The notes below the pieces were generated by a model. That model did not search any database and was not told where the DNA came from. It worked only from the letters and a program-made list of their open reading frames with translations. From positions 186,001 through 250,000 of the forward strand of contig NZ_BBQM01000004.1 in assembly GCF_000876015.1 (NCBI RefSeq): a DNA stretch of 64,000 bases, read 5' to 3'. Below, piece after piece: positions 63,479-64,000 of the stretch; within the stretch, counting starts at the first letter, position 1, and every line of letters begins with the position of its first letter. The position numbers were made by a program, and so were the translations under genes. This DNA is from Cupriavidus basilensis (GTDB lineage: Bacteria > Pseudomonadota > Gammaproteobacteria > Burkholderiales > Burkholderiaceae).

Positions 63479-64000
63479 GTTGTATGGCGATGGTTTTCAG
63501 TGTGGTGAATCCGTACAGGGCCTCGAAGCCCTTCTCGCGGCCGTGGCCCGACTGGCCGGTGCCGCCGAACGGCAGCTCGACGCCGCCGCCGGCGCCATAG
63601 TTGTTGATGAAGACCTGGCCCGCGCGCAGCTTGCGCGCGAGGCGCAGCTGGCGCGCGCCGTCGCGCGTCCAGATGCCGGCCACCAGCCCGTAGGGCGTGC
63701 CGTTGGCCAGCGCGACGGCCTCGGCCTCGGTGTCGAACGGCGTGGCGGCCAGCAGCGGGCCGAACACCTCTTCCTGCGCCAGCCGGTGCGAGGGCGGCAC
63801 GTCGCGGAACAGCATCGGCACCTGGTAGTAGCCGGCCTCGGGCGCCTCGGCCACGATCTGGCCCTGCGCCATCGCGACGATGCCGGCGTGCTGCGCGTCG
63901 GAGACGAAGTCCCACACGCGCTGCTGCTGCTTGCGGCTGATCAGCGGGCCGCATTCCAGGTCGAGCCCGGACGGCCCCACGCGCAGCGCTTCGAACACCG
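63471..64000 (-). CDS. Aldehyde dehydrogenase, C-terminal part (gene continues beyond window)
   Basis: The last 176 residues of an NAD(P)-dependent aldehyde dehydrogenase are present; the N-terminal part with the catalytic Cys lies outside the window. Visible signatures are GPLISRKQQQRVWDFV, QEEVFGPLLAATPFD (the conserved EEVFGP), NGTPYGLVAGIWTRD and LPFGGTGQSGHGREKG (the FGG-x-G-x-SG-x-GRE-G motif). It is probably the first of a three-gene operon with the small membrane protein and the permease. Confidence 0.9.
   Translation of the reverse strand, partial: VFEALRVGPSGLDLECGPLISRKQQQRVWDFVSDAQHAGIVAMAQGQIVAEAPEAGYYQVPMLFRDVPPSHRLAQEEVFGPLLAATPFDTEAEAVALANGTPYGLVAGIWTRDGARQLRLARKLRAGQVFINNYGAGGGVELPFGGTGQSGHGREKGFEALYGFTTLKTIAIQHG

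Overview
The window is high-GC DNA densely packed with genes, without rRNA or tRNA genes, prophage or CRISPR. The gene set and arrangement point to a betaproteobacterium of the Burkholderiaceae, most like Cupriavidus or Ralstonia: a hmu heme locus, a complete Tad pilus locus, hemL facing rubredoxin, then pilG-H-I-J-L, and a CIRCE-controlled groESL. The genus is inferred from gene content and not tested by any search.

Layout. 5-5275 (minus) is a heme-uptake operon: TonB receptor, a HmuY-like lipoprotein, HmuS and HmuT, with a Fur box upstream. 5627-8369 (plus) encodes a two-subunit molybdenum hydroxylase of the IorA/IorB type. 8388-11389 is a divergent module: an ECF sigma factor and its zinc-finger anti-sigma on one side, a Tat-exported phosphoesterase and a CuA-like cupredoxin on the other, with near mirror-image copies of one promoter between them. 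11494-12098 is a gene-free element bounded by hairpin-containing inverted repeats. 12233-18199 (minus) is an RND efflux operon. 18820-24321 holds small regulators, an SM-20-like oxygenase, a LysR regulator, a GGDEF diguanylate cyclase with a CheC-like protein, and a quinone oxidoreductase. 24512-26721 is groES-groEL with its promoter, CIRCE operator and terminator. 26772-28362 holds a phosphoesterase and an ICMT-like membrane methyltransferase.

28420-39955 (minus) is a Tad/Flp pilus locus running from the pilin gene flp to tadG. A 1.26-kb gap without a recognisable gene follows. 41215-48055 contains a DUF898 membrane protein with an M48 protease, a divergent LysR/MFS pair, and a TPM / YgcG-like / LemA group. 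48510-50771 holds a DapA-family lyase and hemL. 50986-61738 (plus) holds rubredoxin and the Pil-Chp chemosensory genes pilG, pilH, pilI, pilJ and a 2081-residue pilL/chpA. 61836-64000 (minus) holds an MFS permease, a small membrane protein and the end of an aldehyde dehydrogenase.

The window therefore combines two surface systems (Tad adhesion pili and the chemosensory control of type IV pili), iron-regulated heme uptake, drug efflux and chaperones. The least explained parts are the ECF/phosphoesterase/cupredoxin module with its paired promoters, the hairpin-bounded element beside it, and the CheC-like/GGDEF pair that is preceded by a short, well-placed leader ORF.
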